The position numbers were made by a program, and so were the translations under genes. From Hondaea fermentalgiana (taxonomy: Eukaryota; Sar; Bigyra; Thraustochytrida; Thraustochytriidae), in contig NPFB01000139.1 of NCBI GenBank assembly GCA_014084085.1, forward strand, positions 1 through 56,075: a DNA stretch of 56,075 nucleotides, given 5' to 3'. The notes under the pieces are model-generated. The model made no database searches. It was not told the DNA's origin and worked only from the letters and a program-made list of their open reading frames with translations. Every line of letters begins with the position of its first letter. Positions within the stretch are counted from its first letter, which is position 1. Positions 19,871-29,399 of the stretch are shown one piece after another.

Positions 19871-20112
19871 TGGCTTCCGACCACCGCGCGAGCAAGTTTT
19901 GTATGGGACGCAAGGAGCGCATGCTATGACATTCTCCATTTCCTGCCCTGCACTACTCTGCAGTGGATTGCACTGCTTTGCATGTTCTTTTTCTTTCACT
20001 TCCAAGGCAATCTTTGCTTCTTTTCTTTTATGCTTTTACTCTTGTATTTCTGGTCTATATGGATCCTGTTTTGTCTCGGAAATATGCACGAGTGAAATCG
20101 ATCCGACTTGTA

Positions 20113-21714
20113 TTAGCAGCTGTCGGAAGGCATGTTCGCTGCACAAGATCCGCACGAGCTCGAATCGATGCAGTCGTGCCCCCAGTCCATTGTGTCCATG
20201 TAGCATGCCAAAAGGGGATTCTGCATGTTCTCGCCATTGTCGCGCGAGTTGCGGCGTGGGTTATCGCGCTCCCAGCCAGACCCGCACATGAGCGTCCCCG
20301 TGGAACCGTCCGCAAGTGTAGCGTGGCCAGTGTTCGGGTGCATAATGCCGACGGCATGGCCGAGCTCATGGGCCAAATGCGTCTCGTCCACACCACAGCT
20401 AACCATTTCATCGGATGTGATGATCTTGGCGCTTGCAGTGCCACTCCCCCAGCAGGCGCCACCACCATGCAGGCTCGAGGGCGAGAATTTTGGCACGAAG
20501 AACACTTCTACACAGCTCGGATCGTTGACCTCGCTGCGCAGGGAGGCCTCCTCGCTTTCCGTGACGACAGCATACTTGCCGCTGTTGTCGTTGATGGTTA
20601 CCCAGTCCTTCCAGTAGAAGCTCAGATCGACCTTACCCCACTGCAGGTTGGCGCCCGGGCGCCCAAAGTTGAGACCCGCGCCAGAATACGTGTACGTGTA
20701 TGAGCCACCAATACAGAGACCAAGGAAGTCCCACCCACTGCACGAGCGTTGACGAATGCGCACGGGCTGAACGCAAAGCTGATAATTCTCCTCCTGGAGC
20801 GGAAAAGGCCAAATGATGACGGGCGGGACCGGCCAAAGCGGGTCGTATCGCGTCCAAATACCAGTGAGATCCATAAGCTCCAAGGAGCTTGGAACACCGT
20901 CCTCTTTGAGCAGAGCAGCAACCGATTGATGCGTGTTGACAACCTCGATCCGCGCGGAACCAGCGAAACGCACCTTGACCATACGCGAAAGGTCGTTCTC
21001 GTCCTTGAGCATGGCTTGTACGTCGTCGTTTCCTTCGGTGTTGTCAAAGGCAACCTCAACGATGGCCTCCGTCATTTCGCTCGCGAAGACGCCATCTTCC
21101 AGCTTGGTGGGCTCAACAACATCGTCGACTTTCGGGCTGTGCAGGAAGCCACGCACCTTGATAAAGCATTGCCTGTCGTCACACTCTGGCGTCGGGGTCT
21201 CCTTTCCGCTCGGAGTCGAAGCGAAACTCCATTCACCGGGCGAGCCGTCCAGGTTGAATCCGAGACCAGTGAGAGAAAGTCTGCCCACGCCATCGGGTCC
21301 AAGGTTGAGGTTAAGGCCACCTCCTGTCATGACCAGGCGGGGCTTCAGATTGGTCTCATGCTCCGCGACCGTCTCGAGAAGACGCTTCTCGGTCATGGTC
21401 TCGTCCTTTTTCACAAAGCAGCAGCCGCAGCCCGAGGAAGCGCTCGCATCGAGTCCGCAGAACTCTTGATGGGGCGCGATCCAGCGATACTCGGACCCCA
21501 TGCGAAGGCACTCGTCCTTGGGGAGGCATTTGCCTCCAAGCTTTTCGCAACGAGGCTGAAGCTCGCACGTCTCCTTTTCTTCTTCGCCGGTTTCGGTTGT
21601 AGATTCTTCAAGACCACGAAAGCTCGGCGAGGAGAGCTTTTCGGCACTTGTTGACGTACTTGCCACAAGGAGCACAACGGCGAGCGACACGAGGGCGCTC
21701 TTGGCCGTCTTCAT
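20113..21714 (-). CDS. Secreted metzincin-type zinc metalloprotease
   Basis: A 533-residue protein with a clear signal peptide (about 1-23, hydrophobic LVSLAVVLLVAS core), so secreted or vacuolar. The zinc site HELGHAVGIMH at 449-459 is an exact HExxHxxGxxH, with the catalytic Glu second. Met476 (in LMCGS) lies where the metzincin Met-turn is expected. Before the catalytic part lie a Cys-rich segment (about 45-100, ending CGCC) and a long beta-rich region that could act as prodomain or inhibitor. I cannot place it in a named metzincin subfamily; the Cys pattern differs from astacins and ADAMs as I know them. The 3' end faces the GARP gene about 250 bp away, convergently. Likely role: extracellular protein breakdown in an osmotroph, an inference from the signal peptide and active site. 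Confidence 0.85.
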   Translation of the reverse strand: MKTAKSALVSLAVVLLVASTSTSAEKLSSPSFRGLEESTTETGEEEKETCELQPRCEKLGGKCLPKDECLRMGSEYRWIAPHQEFCGLDASASSGCGCCFVKKDETMTEKRLLETVAEHETNLKPRLVMTGGGLNLNLGPDGVGRLSLTGLGFNLDGSPGEWSFASTPSGKETPTPECDDRQCFIKVRGFLHSPKVDDVVEPTKLEDGVFASEMTEAIVEVAFDNTEGNDDVQAMLKDENDLSRMVKVRFAGSARIEVVNTHQSVAALLKEDGVPSSLELMDLTGIWTRYDPLWPVPPVIIWPFPLQEENYQLCVQPVRIRQRSCSGWDFLGLCIGGSYTYTYSGAGLNFGRPGANLQWGKVDLSFYWKDWVTINDNSGKYAVVTESEEASLRSEVNDPSCVEVFFVPKFSPSSLHGGGACWGSGTASAKIITSDEMVSCGVDETHLAHELGHAVGIMHPNTGHATLADGSTGTLMCGSGWERDNPRRNSRDNGENMQNPLLACYMDTMDWGHDCIDSSSCGSCAANMPSDSC

Positions 21715-23003
21715 CTTGCCGGGCTCAGAAATCCCTCGTCAGCGACGATTTCGAGGATCGTGAGGGATCGCACAATCAATTTGCTTCTTGTTGATGTTTT
21801 GGATGTCTTAGCTTTGGATTTGAGTTGCAGGTTTGCTTTCGATAGGTTTTCGCGCTCAGATTGCTCGTCTTCATCATACTTTAGTGACACGTAGAGAAGA
21901 GCAAAAGCGGAGTCTCGTCGCAACATCTGCCCGTATCACTTCACTTGCCTCATCGTGTAATACCTTCCCGCGCACACACGGTCCGCTATCTTTCCCTCTG
22001 TCAAACCACTCTCTCAGAGCCGCTACCGCCCGCCAGCTCACTTGTGGCCGGCTGAGAGGAAATGATGCGTCCGCCGGGGCCATCCTGCCCCAGCAAGCGT
22101 GCCCGCTGGCTTTTTACCTTCCCCAATTTAGAATGATGGCCGCGGGGCCGACTCCTTTTCCACCGCGGAGAACGCGCGCACGCGCACGCAAGAGGGGTCG
22201 GCCTTCGCGGCTGTCCGTCGTCGCTCACGCTGGCTCGATGTGCGGACCCGTCTGTGCGTCTCAGGCCCGATGCGTGCGTGCATGCGTTCATCCCCTTTCA
22301 ACCACGATCGTTTGCACATCTCCGGCGGCCGTGTCGAGACGGGTCCCAAGTCGCCCCACAGTTGCTGTGCCCGGCTCGCTGTCGACTTCGTGTCACTATA
22401 CCCGTCGATTACCAGCGCTTCTAGCTGGCTGGCCCCAAGAAAGTAAGAAAGAAGGGAAGGGAACTCGCAGGCCTCCAGGCTTGCGCGAGGTTGGGGCGAT
22501 GGGAGCCAGATTGCCGACACCCGGCGGCGTTAGCCGAGCCAGCGGCACGGGGCGGAAATCTCCCGCGAGCAAGCTCCCAAGCTAGCAACGACCGTCCCCA
22601 CCCACCCCACCCGTCCAACCACCCTCTCTCTCGCGCGCCTCTCCGGTTTTCCAGTTTGGGGAAGCCAGCGCCGACGCAACTGGCTGGTTCAAATGGCCGA
22701 GGCGGCCGAAGTCGTCCCCCGCACTGGGGCCGTATACGTACGCGGAGCAGAGCGAAGTGAAGTCTAGCCTGGCAGCTGCACAGCGCCGCTAAAGCGCATG
22801 CGTTGTTCTCATCAAAGAGATGGTGGTGCGAAGATTCGAAGATCCTGTGCTCGCTCTTTGCTTCGACTTGGAAAAGTGCAGATAGCAAGCAAAAGAGCCG
22901 AAACAGGGGACCTCATCGTGAGGAAGAATCTCGAAATATTGGCCAAGTTTACACAGAAATTGCAAGAACTTTACGAATCTACACTATAGTAACCTACTTG
23001 CAA
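21715..23003. other. Intergenic region between protease and sugar transporter
   Basis: Both flanking genes are on the minus strand, so this holds the transporter 3' UTR and the protease promoter. CAAGTG elements (minus strand) occur near 21937 and 22037, about 220 and 320 bp upstream of the protease ATG. No gene or RNA recognised. Confidence 0.55.
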
Positions 23004-24266
23004 CTAGTCCAATTTGGACCGCGAACGGGAGGTACGCGACATTGGCCGTGTGCCATCGCCGTTGTTCTTGGAGGGCAAAAAGCCTTGAGCGGCTTGTTGC
23101 ACATCATCTAGCCAATCGCGAAGAAGCGACAAATCCAGTGTCTTGATACTGGGAAACTGGTCGTCCAGATGGCCCTGCAGGCTGCGCAACGCGTCGGCCG
23201 ACTCGTCCATACAGGCCTCAATACGCGCACGTTGCGGCGGTGGGCTCCCATATAGAGCAACGGCGCAGGCCACGAGAGCAGCGCCAATGACAAAGGCCGC
23301 TCCAGGGCGAAAGTCGAAAAGAAGTACCGACGCGAGAGACGAGATGATCATTGAAATAGCAGTGGCAAAAGTTTTGGCCATGTTGCTTGTGTAGCGAAGA
23401 ACAGCGCCAATAAGGAGACCGCCGCAAGCCTGAAGTAGAATCACGAACCAAACGAGGCCGGTAAAACCGTGGAAGAAACCTTGCGAGCGAATCGAGTCAC
23501 CGTCCTTGTGCAGTGTCATGGCAATGCCTAGAATCGACGAAAACCCCGCCAGCGTGAGGTTCTTAAACCACAACGAGGAAGCCACCCGACCCAGGCCGGT
23601 TGAGTCCCCTGTGCTCTTGAACAGCTTCTCTGTGTACGTGCCCGCGACAGAGGAAAGGACCGCGGCTGCCAAGGTGGCGCTAATGCCCACGGTGGTGTGC
23701 AAGGCACTGGGGGTTTCGTCACGGTCAGCCGGCGAGGGTTGTGGTTTAGATGTTGATAGAGCTACGAGGCAGACGCCCGAAAAAAGCAGACCGATTGCTA
23801 CCTTTGCGACAGCGTCGATGCGTCTTCCTAACATGATGTTTGCGGCAAAGGCAGCAAACACCACCTTAAGCTGGTAGACGACCTGGAAGACGGCAGCATC
23901 GAGGTGGCCGAGCGCGAAAAAGGTCAGGTTATTCTGCACGAGGTAGAGCAGCGAGGGCACAGCCAAGAGCAAGACCTCCTTGTTCCCGCTGGCGGCAAGC
24001 AGCTCGGCTCCCACGCGTTCAGGGTGTTTCGGGTTTTCCGCGAGCAAGGCGGCCAGCGAGAGAGCGAACTTGACGATCTCTGTCGTGACGACGACGGCGC
24101 TCGTGGAGAAGGGCGTCGACGCGCGCCGTCGGGCCAGGGCCATGAAAACGACCACCAAGGTGTTCTGCGCCACGAGACTCGCCAAAATGAGCGCGCTGCT
24201 GACGGCGCCCGTGCCGCCAGGGCCGCTCGCGCGGCGCGGCCCGCGCAGGTCCGCCTCGCTGGCCAT
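23004..24266 (-). CDS. SLC35A-type nucleotide-sugar transporter
   Basis: A 420-residue Golgi-type nucleotide-sugar antiporter (UDP-galactose, UDP-GlcNAc or CMP-sialate class), which would move activated sugar into the Golgi lumen in exchange for the nucleoside monophosphate. About ten hydrophobic segments are visible. The central signature LYLVQNNL followed by HLDAAVFQVVYQLKVVF is characteristic of the SLC35A family. The late block KTFATAISMIISSLASVLLF is also family-typical. A Ser/Pro/Asp-rich insert (about 178-190) lies between TM segments. A hydrophilic 70-residue C-terminal tail ends in a basic run. Substrate cannot be told from sequence. It is head-to-head with the PhoD-like gene across about 440 bp that contain the assembly gap. 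Confidence 0.9.
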   Translation of the reverse strand: MASEADLRGPRRASGPGGTGAVSSALILASLVAQNTLVVVFMALARRRASTPFSTSAVVVTTEIVKFALSLAALLAENPKHPERVGAELLAASGNKEVLLLAVPSLLYLVQNNLTFFALGHLDAAVFQVVYQLKVVFAAFAANIMLGRRIDAVAKVAIGLLFSGVCLVALSTSKPQPSPADRDETPSALHTTVGISATLAAAVLSSVAGTYTEKLFKSTGDSTGLGRVASSLWFKNLTLAGFSSILGIAMTLHKDGDSIRSQGFFHGFTGLVWFVILLQACGGLLIGAVLRYTSNMAKTFATAISMIISSLASVLLFDFRPGAAFVIGAALVACAVALYGSPPPQRARIEACMDESADALRSLQGHLDDQFPSIKTLDLSLLRDWLDDVQQAAQGFLPSKNNGDGTRPMSRTSRSRSKLD

Positions 24267-24390
24267 CCTCAGCTGCCCTCTCCCGAGCTCTCGTGACGCT
24301 CTTCACCTAAAAGCAGTTCTGTCGCGGTGCATCCCCCCGCCGCCGCTCCGGCTCTGTCTCTAACAAATAACAGTGAGTGAGCCAGCACGT

Positions 24391-24651
24391 GAATGAATGA
24401 ATGAATGAATGAATGAATGAATGAATGAATGAATGAATGAATNNNNNNNNNNNNNNNNNNNNNNNNNNNNNNNNNNNNNNNNNNNNNNNNNNNNNNNNNN
24501 NNNNNNNNNNNNNNNNNNNNNNNNNNNNNNNNNNNNNNNNNNATGAATGAATGAATGAATGAATGAATGAATGAATGAATGAATGAATGAATGAACGAAT
24601 GATACGAATGAATGATACGAATGAATGATACGAATGAATGATACGAATGGA
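24391..24651. repeat. (GAAT)n microsatellite around a 100-N gap, with a derived 13-bp repeat
   Basis: GAAT repeats run from 24391 to 24442 and from 24543 to about 24600. They change into four near-copies of a 13-mer, GATACGAATGAAT, at about 24600-24650. The 13-mer looks like the tetranucleotide with a small insertion that then spread in register. Confidence 0.9.
24443..24542. other. Assembly gap of exactly 100 N
   Basis: A round 100 N run normally stands for a gap of unknown size. Identical repeat on both sides suggests assembly collapsed or stopped in the repeat, so local length and order are uncertain. Confidence 0.97.
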
Positions 24652-24709
24652 ATCGCAGCAGGCCTAGATAGCCTGGTGGTGCGTGCGAGGCGCCCTCCCC
24701 AGGGGCCCG

Positions 24710-26278
24710 ATGCCGGCGCGCGCGCAGGGGCGAGGGGCGTCTGCCCTTGCTCTCCTCGCCGCCCTCGCCGCCCTCGCCAGCCTCGTTTCCGCGGCGCCGC
24801 CTGCCGCTCCCGGGTCCGCAGGCGTGCAGTGGGCCTGGATCGGCGGCCTCGAGGACTCGGGCGCCGTGCTGAAGGCGAGGCTCGCCGGCGACGCCAAGGG
24901 CGGCCGCGCGGAGGTGCGCCGGGCCCAGGGTTTTGGCGGGGAGACGGAGGAAGCCGCAGATCAAGTCGCAGTCTTTGAGGCCACGCATGTCGGGCCATTT
25001 GGCGTGGCGGAGATCCTGCTTCACGGCCTGCCGGCCGCGACGCGGTTCGAGTATAGCGTTCAGGCCACCGGAGCTGATGGGGCCGTGGTCGGGGAAAAGA
25101 CGCGAGGCAGATTTCGTACAACCGCAGCGAAGGGGACGCCCATGGATTTTGCGTTTGGTTTCGCGTCGTGCGCAGACAACCACTCTAATGCAATCATCTT
25201 TGATGTGATTCGCGAACACGATCCGCTCTTTTTCATGCACATGGGGGATCTTCATTACGGAAATGTAGACAGGAACGAGGGCGCGCTCTTTCATGCCATG
25301 TATGATCAAGTCATGTCAAATCCGCGCCAGGCGCGGTTTTTTCGCGATGTCCCACTCGCCTACATGTTTGACGACCACGATTTTGGACCAAACAACAGTG
25401 ACGAGAGCTCGCCCGGTCGCGAAGCATCAATTGCAGCTTATCTCGAGGCCGTGCCAACGTACCCGCTTGCGGCGTACGATAAAGGTCCGCAGCACTCGCG
25501 ACGCGCAGATGGCAAGCTCCCAAGTGTCTATTTTGCCTTTACGTTGGGCCGCATCCGTTTTCTCGTCACGGACACGAGCTCCTCGAAGCGGGGCCGCGAG
25601 ACTGCACTCGGAGAGGAACAGCTTGACTGGTTTCTTCGATCTCTTCGGGAAGCGGCACAAGACTCGCGTGTGGGTCAAATTATATGGGTGAGCACGATGC
25701 CGTGGGTCACGATACATGACAAGTGGGCTGTCTTCACAAACGATCGTAAGCGTATTGTAGAAACAATTGAGGAGCTAGGGCTTCAGAGAAAGCTGGTGCA
25801 GCTCGCAGGAGACGCCCACATGCTTGCGTTGGACGATGGCGAGCACGTTGCAGGCGGTTTTCCAGTCTTTCAGGCTGCAGCTCTCGATGCCAAGCCTACT
25901 TGTAAAGGCGGACCATATTCTCACGGGATTTATCCTGGCCGAGGCCAGTACGGCTGGCTCGAGGTTCGCGATAATGGCAAGCAGGTCTGTCTCACGATCC
26001 AAGGCAGACGTGTGGATCTGGACACAGGTCGTGAACAAACGCTTCTGCGATTCGACACATGCGACTCGTCCAACAACAGTCCGCGCCGCACTTATTATCC
26101 GAGCCCGCCATGGGTCGAGCGCATATGGAAGGTGGTCAAGAAAACATGCGTGCCCGAATCCTACATGGTATTCTTTGACAGCTTCACAGTGTCCTTGCGC
26201 ATGGTGTTTACAGATTATGCATTGCCTGCCCTCTTGCTCATCCCTGTGGGTTTGTTCCTTCGACAACGCGGCATCTAG
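24710..26278 (+). CDS. PhoD-like metallophosphatase, signal peptide and C-terminal membrane segment
   Basis: A 522-residue phosphomonoesterase or phosphodiesterase of the PhoD-like class. The first in-frame ATG gives a signal peptide (about 1-28, Leu/Ala core). A beta-rich N-terminal domain precedes the metallophosphatase fold, as in PhoD proteins. Metal-binding motifs are seen in order: GDLHYG (Asp180), DDHDFG (from 221) and GDAHM (Asp368). An SCADNH motif near 152 starts the catalytic domain. A hydrophobic stretch at the very C-terminus (ALPALLLIPVGLFL) followed by a short basic end suggests a type I membrane anchor, placing the active site outside the cell or in a lumen. Role in phosphate scavenging is plausible but inferred. 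Confidence 0.88.
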   Translation: MPARAQGRGASALALLAALAALASLVSAAPPAAPGSAGVQWAWIGGLEDSGAVLKARLAGDAKGGRAEVRRAQGFGGETEEAADQVAVFEATHVGPFGVAEILLHGLPAATRFEYSVQATGADGAVVGEKTRGRFRTTAAKGTPMDFAFGFASCADNHSNAIIFDVIREHDPLFFMHMGDLHYGNVDRNEGALFHAMYDQVMSNPRQARFFRDVPLAYMFDDHDFGPNNSDESSPGREASIAAYLEAVPTYPLAAYDKGPQHSRRADGKLPSVYFAFTLGRIRFLVTDTSSSKRGRETALGEEQLDWFLRSLREAAQDSRVGQIIWVSTMPWVTIHDKWAVFTNDRKRIVETIEELGLQRKLVQLAGDAHMLALDDGEHVAGGFPVFQAAALDAKPTCKGGPYSHGIYPGRGQYGWLEVRDNGKQVCLTIQGRRVDLDTGREQTLLRFDTCDSSNNSPRRTYYPSPPWVERIWKVVKKTCVPESYMVFFDSFTVSLRMVFTDYALPALLLIPVGLFLRQRGI

Positions 26279-26582
26279 CGACCGAAACAATTCCCTTCTT
26301 CACCCTCTTCTTTCGCGAAAGTTGACACACCGAGTATGCCTTTCTCGGAAAGAGACAAAGAAACATGAAAATAATCCTTCCACTCACAATTTTCACAACT
26401 TGATTTGAATGCATGAAATAGCAATGTCAGTGAAGAAAGCAGATATTTGCTCATGCCAACAATTGAAGAGGTCAAGGCAAAGCATGATTGCGTTATGTTG
26501 GACCCGTGCTAGAATGCTAAAAAGAAGGAATCCTCGCGGGCGAGAGAGGACGAATGAAAAGGTACACGGCGCGAAACGAAGC
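26279..26582. other. Convergent 3' region
   Basis: About 300 bp between the stop codons of the PhoD-like gene and the next minus-strand gene. It is AT-richer than its neighbours and would hold both 3' UTRs. No gene recognised. Confidence 0.6.
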
Positions 26583-28694
26583 TCACACGCTGTGCTCGTC
26601 GCCACCCCGGCCCCCTCCTCCGCCAGGAAATCCCCACGAGCTCTCAAGCAGAACCCGGTCGCTAAAGTCAAAGTCCTGAGAGAGCAGCATAGTGAGCGTC
26701 GTTGGTACAAAGGAATACGGAGCATTGAAAAACACAAAAAGCATAGCACCCACATCGGCAAGTACCTTGACACCCGAAAGTAAAAGCTGATTGCTGCCTT
26801 CCTCGAGCCAGACGGTCGAGCTTGCAATTTTCGAGGCCTCATGCAGACCGACAAGAATCATCGATCCAGTTGCCGCGACTCGTCCGTAGCGCATGGCCAT
26901 GGCACGTTTCCAATTGTTTGAAGAAGCGCCAGTTCCAGGTAGATATGCACTTTGTGATCCCATTTGGCTTGGAGGCGGAGGCGACGGGTGAGCGCCCGGT
27001 CCGGGGGCGCCCATGTGGGGCTGGCCGCCATTCGGTGCGATAGTCTGCGGACTTGGCGCATGTTGCCCAGGACCAAAGCCCGCTTGCGGCGGCGCGGAAC
27101 CGCCAAAGGCAGGACCTGCTCCAGGTGCGGGCCCTGGTCCTCCAGGGTATCCAGGAACGCTGTGAGCCGTGGGCGAAGGTGCATTAGGCCGCACATCATA
27201 GGAAGGAGCCCCGGGACCTCCAACGGAGGGTGGAGGCGCAGCCGCCGACGGCGGGACGACGACATTAGAAGAGGGAGGCTGCGCCACGGGCGTGCCTGTG
27301 CGGTACGCGTCAAGCCACGAGGGCGGAGGCCGCTCTGTAATCGTTGCTGGATCCGAGACACCGCGTAGCGCCACAAGGGTACGTAAAGCGCCCCAGCAGA
27401 ACCCAATAATACCGGCTGCAATAATGGACATGAATGGGTCAAGGTATTCCTCTGCCTTTTCGAGACGACGAATGAACTGCATCCATCCCGATTTTCTTAC
27501 CTCTTCGAAGCTCGGGCGAACGCGCTGCATGTACATCCAGTCCAGGTTGGGAACGGTGTCTGGGGCCTGTCGTTGCGTGTCGGGAATGTTCTTGAAGATT
27601 TCGAGACCAAGATCGAGCGTGGGCGCAGTGAGCAGCACCTCCTCCCAGTCGCGATCCTGCAGCCTGCTATAGAGATCGTGCGTGCCGAGACCGCGCGCGA
27701 GCGCAGTAAAGGTGGGAACAAGACTAGGAGCAATTTCCGGATGCATTCGAATGAGTTTCTCCGAGAGACGCGCAAGTGCGAATCCAAGGTCTTGGTACCA
27801 TATTTCCAAGCGAATGCTGTCGGCATGAGAAATCCTGTCCGCTCCTGAGCCACGGTGCCCGCCGCTTCCACCTACGCGAAAAGATCCTTGGACCTGAAAG
27901 GATCCAGGTCCGGTGCCCATAATCGATGCACGCAAATCTTTACGACCGCTCTCCACGAGCGACGCAAGCTTGTTAAGCACTGGGACAAGGGATTCTACGT
28001 GTGAGTCAAGGGCGGATACAGAAGCTTCCTTGTTGTAGCGGCGCTCCTCGACGTCCATATCTGCGAGCGAACCGATGCTGCGGACGAGGACATCGAGCGC
28101 CGAGACTGGATCGCCACAATCGAGACAGACAGATTCGTGCCACTGCGTGAGCGCCGTAACGAGAGCGTCGACGAGCTCGGAATCTTGCAAAACCTTTTTG
28201 GCCACGCGGCGCTGCGAGACGAGATCGCAGAGCAAGTTCGCCGAAGGATCAACGATGGAGGGTTCCTCGGACCGAAGTCCCGAGAGGATGGCCTTGTGTA
28301 GGACATTTTCTCGAAGTAGAATGGGCGCTGCATTGAGAAAATAAGAGTAGGTTTTGCCGTGGTTGATGCGAAGGCTGTCATGGAGGTCGTGCAGCGCCTC
28401 CTCGGTGCGCTGAAGGCCCCAGGCCTCGGTTTCAGCCTTGCGAACCCACTCGGCTGCCTCGCCATCAGTGTCAGCAAGGTCCAGAGCGTGCTCAACGAAT
28501 TGCGAGCCGGCCATGAAGACCACGAAGAACCCGAGAGCGAGCGAAGGCCGCGGCGGGAAGTCGACCTGGCGATAAAAGGCGAGTCCGCGTTTCGCTTGGC
28601 CGAGGGGCTGTGCTTGCGTTCCCCGGGCAAACGCACGAAGTGGGCCAGGGCCTGCTCGTGTGAACAGCATACTCCTCGCTAGAGGCGCCCTCAT
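26583..28694 (-). CDS. Unrecognised protein: probable mitochondrial presequence, helical middle, Pro/Gly-rich linker, C-terminal membrane segments
   Basis: I do not recognise this 703-residue protein. I chose the ATG whose product begins MRAPLARSMLFTRAGPG, because that start gives an Arg-rich, acid-free leader of mitochondrial type followed by a hydrophobic segment (about 50-66). The frame is open a further 144 codons upstream, but only through compositionally biased sequence in the shared promoter. Residues about 80-420 look all-helical, possibly armadillo-like. A hydrophobic segment with Gly and Trp (about 420-440) precedes a Pro/Gly/Ala-rich linker (about 450-600). Further hydrophobic segments near the end suggest an integral membrane protein. 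It is head-to-head with U2AF35 across about 700 bp. Confidence 0.7.
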   Translation of the reverse strand: MRAPLARSMLFTRAGPGPLRAFARGTQAQPLGQAKRGLAFYRQVDFPPRPSLALGFFVVFMAGSQFVEHALDLADTDGEAAEWVRKAETEAWGLQRTEEALHDLHDSLRINHGKTYSYFLNAAPILLRENVLHKAILSGLRSEEPSIVDPSANLLCDLVSQRRVAKKVLQDSELVDALVTALTQWHESVCLDCGDPVSALDVLVRSIGSLADMDVEERRYNKEASVSALDSHVESLVPVLNKLASLVESGRKDLRASIMGTGPGSFQVQGSFRVGGSGGHRGSGADRISHADSIRLEIWYQDLGFALARLSEKLIRMHPEIAPSLVPTFTALARGLGTHDLYSRLQDRDWEEVLLTAPTLDLGLEIFKNIPDTQRQAPDTVPNLDWMYMQRVRPSFEEVRKSGWMQFIRRLEKAEEYLDPFMSIIAAGIIGFCWGALRTLVALRGVSDPATITERPPPSWLDAYRTGTPVAQPPSSNVVVPPSAAAPPPSVGGPGAPSYDVRPNAPSPTAHSVPGYPGGPGPAPGAGPAFGGSAPPQAGFGPGQHAPSPQTIAPNGGQPHMGAPGPGAHPSPPPPSQMGSQSAYLPGTGASSNNWKRAMAMRYGRVAATGSMILVGLHEASKIASSTVWLEEGSNQLLLSGVKVLADVGAMLFVFFNAPYSFVPTTLTMLLSQDFDFSDRVLLESSWGFPGGGGGRGGDEHSV

Positions 28695-29296
28695 CTTTCC
28701 TTTGGCCTGTACAGCTCGTCGTGGACCGAGCTCGACGGCTTCGAGCGTCTGGGCTTCGCGAGCCCTGAGGCTCGTTCTCGCGCGCCGACGAGGAGACGAT
28801 CGACAGATGGATAAGATAAGATAGCTCGTACGCCCGACGCGCGCCCCCTTCGGCACAGCGAGGTAAGGCAGAGCACGGTACGGCGCGGCCCGGCGCTGCA
28901 CGGCGCGGCGCGGCACGGCACGTCGGCCGGAGTTGCGCGTTTGCCTTCGCCTAAAACTCGCTCGAAACAATGGTTGGAAAAAGGCCTCGACACGAGTCAG
29001 CCACTGCAAACCGTGGCCCGCGAAGGATCTGTCTTCCCCCCGCCCGACCGCCCGCCCGCTGCCGCTGCTGCGTCGCGACGCAGACACGGACCCCGCGGCG
29101 CTCGCGCGGCCTCCTCTGCACTGCACGCCGCCGGGCCGCGCGCGCCGCGCCCCTCCCTGCCCGCGCTGCGGCGTCGCCGAGGCTGATCAATCGATTCCAA
29201 GCAAGGCGAAGGAGGGCGAGACGGAGGGCGAGACGGCGGGCGAGACAGACCTGCAAAGCGCGCGCGAGCTCGCGTGTCCAGCGGCGCGGCGGAAGA

Positions 29297-29327
<31 letters not shown>

Positions 29328-29399
29328 GCGAGATCGCGAGGCCGCTCTCCCTTCGTTCGCGGCGAGCGGAGGCAGAAGGGGTCGAAAGAGTTGGAGAAG
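28695..29399. other. Bidirectional promoter region between the unknown protein and U2AF35
   Basis: Very GC-rich, with GGCGC/GGCAC runs at about 28880-28925 and GGC repeats near 29300-29330. Open frames here are compositional. No RNA gene recognised. Confidence 0.55.

Larger units (their letters stand above)
24267..24709. other. Shared divergent promoter region with assembly gap
   Basis: About 440 bp between two divergent start codons, more than half of it a GAAT/ATGA microsatellite interrupted by the run of N. True length is unknown because the gap is a fixed 100 N. Promoter elements of both genes must lie in the short unique flanks or in the missing sequence. Confidence 0.7.

Noticed and set aside
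24269..25309. Minus-strand frame running through the N gap with Ile-His-Ser-Phe repeats
   Set aside because: It translates the microsatellite and the unknown bases, and overlaps the PhoD-like gene antisense.
28695..29126. 144-codon N-terminal extension of the unknown minus-strand protein
   Set aside because: It is compositionally biased, lies in the shared promoter, and the downstream Met gives a sensible targeting sequence.
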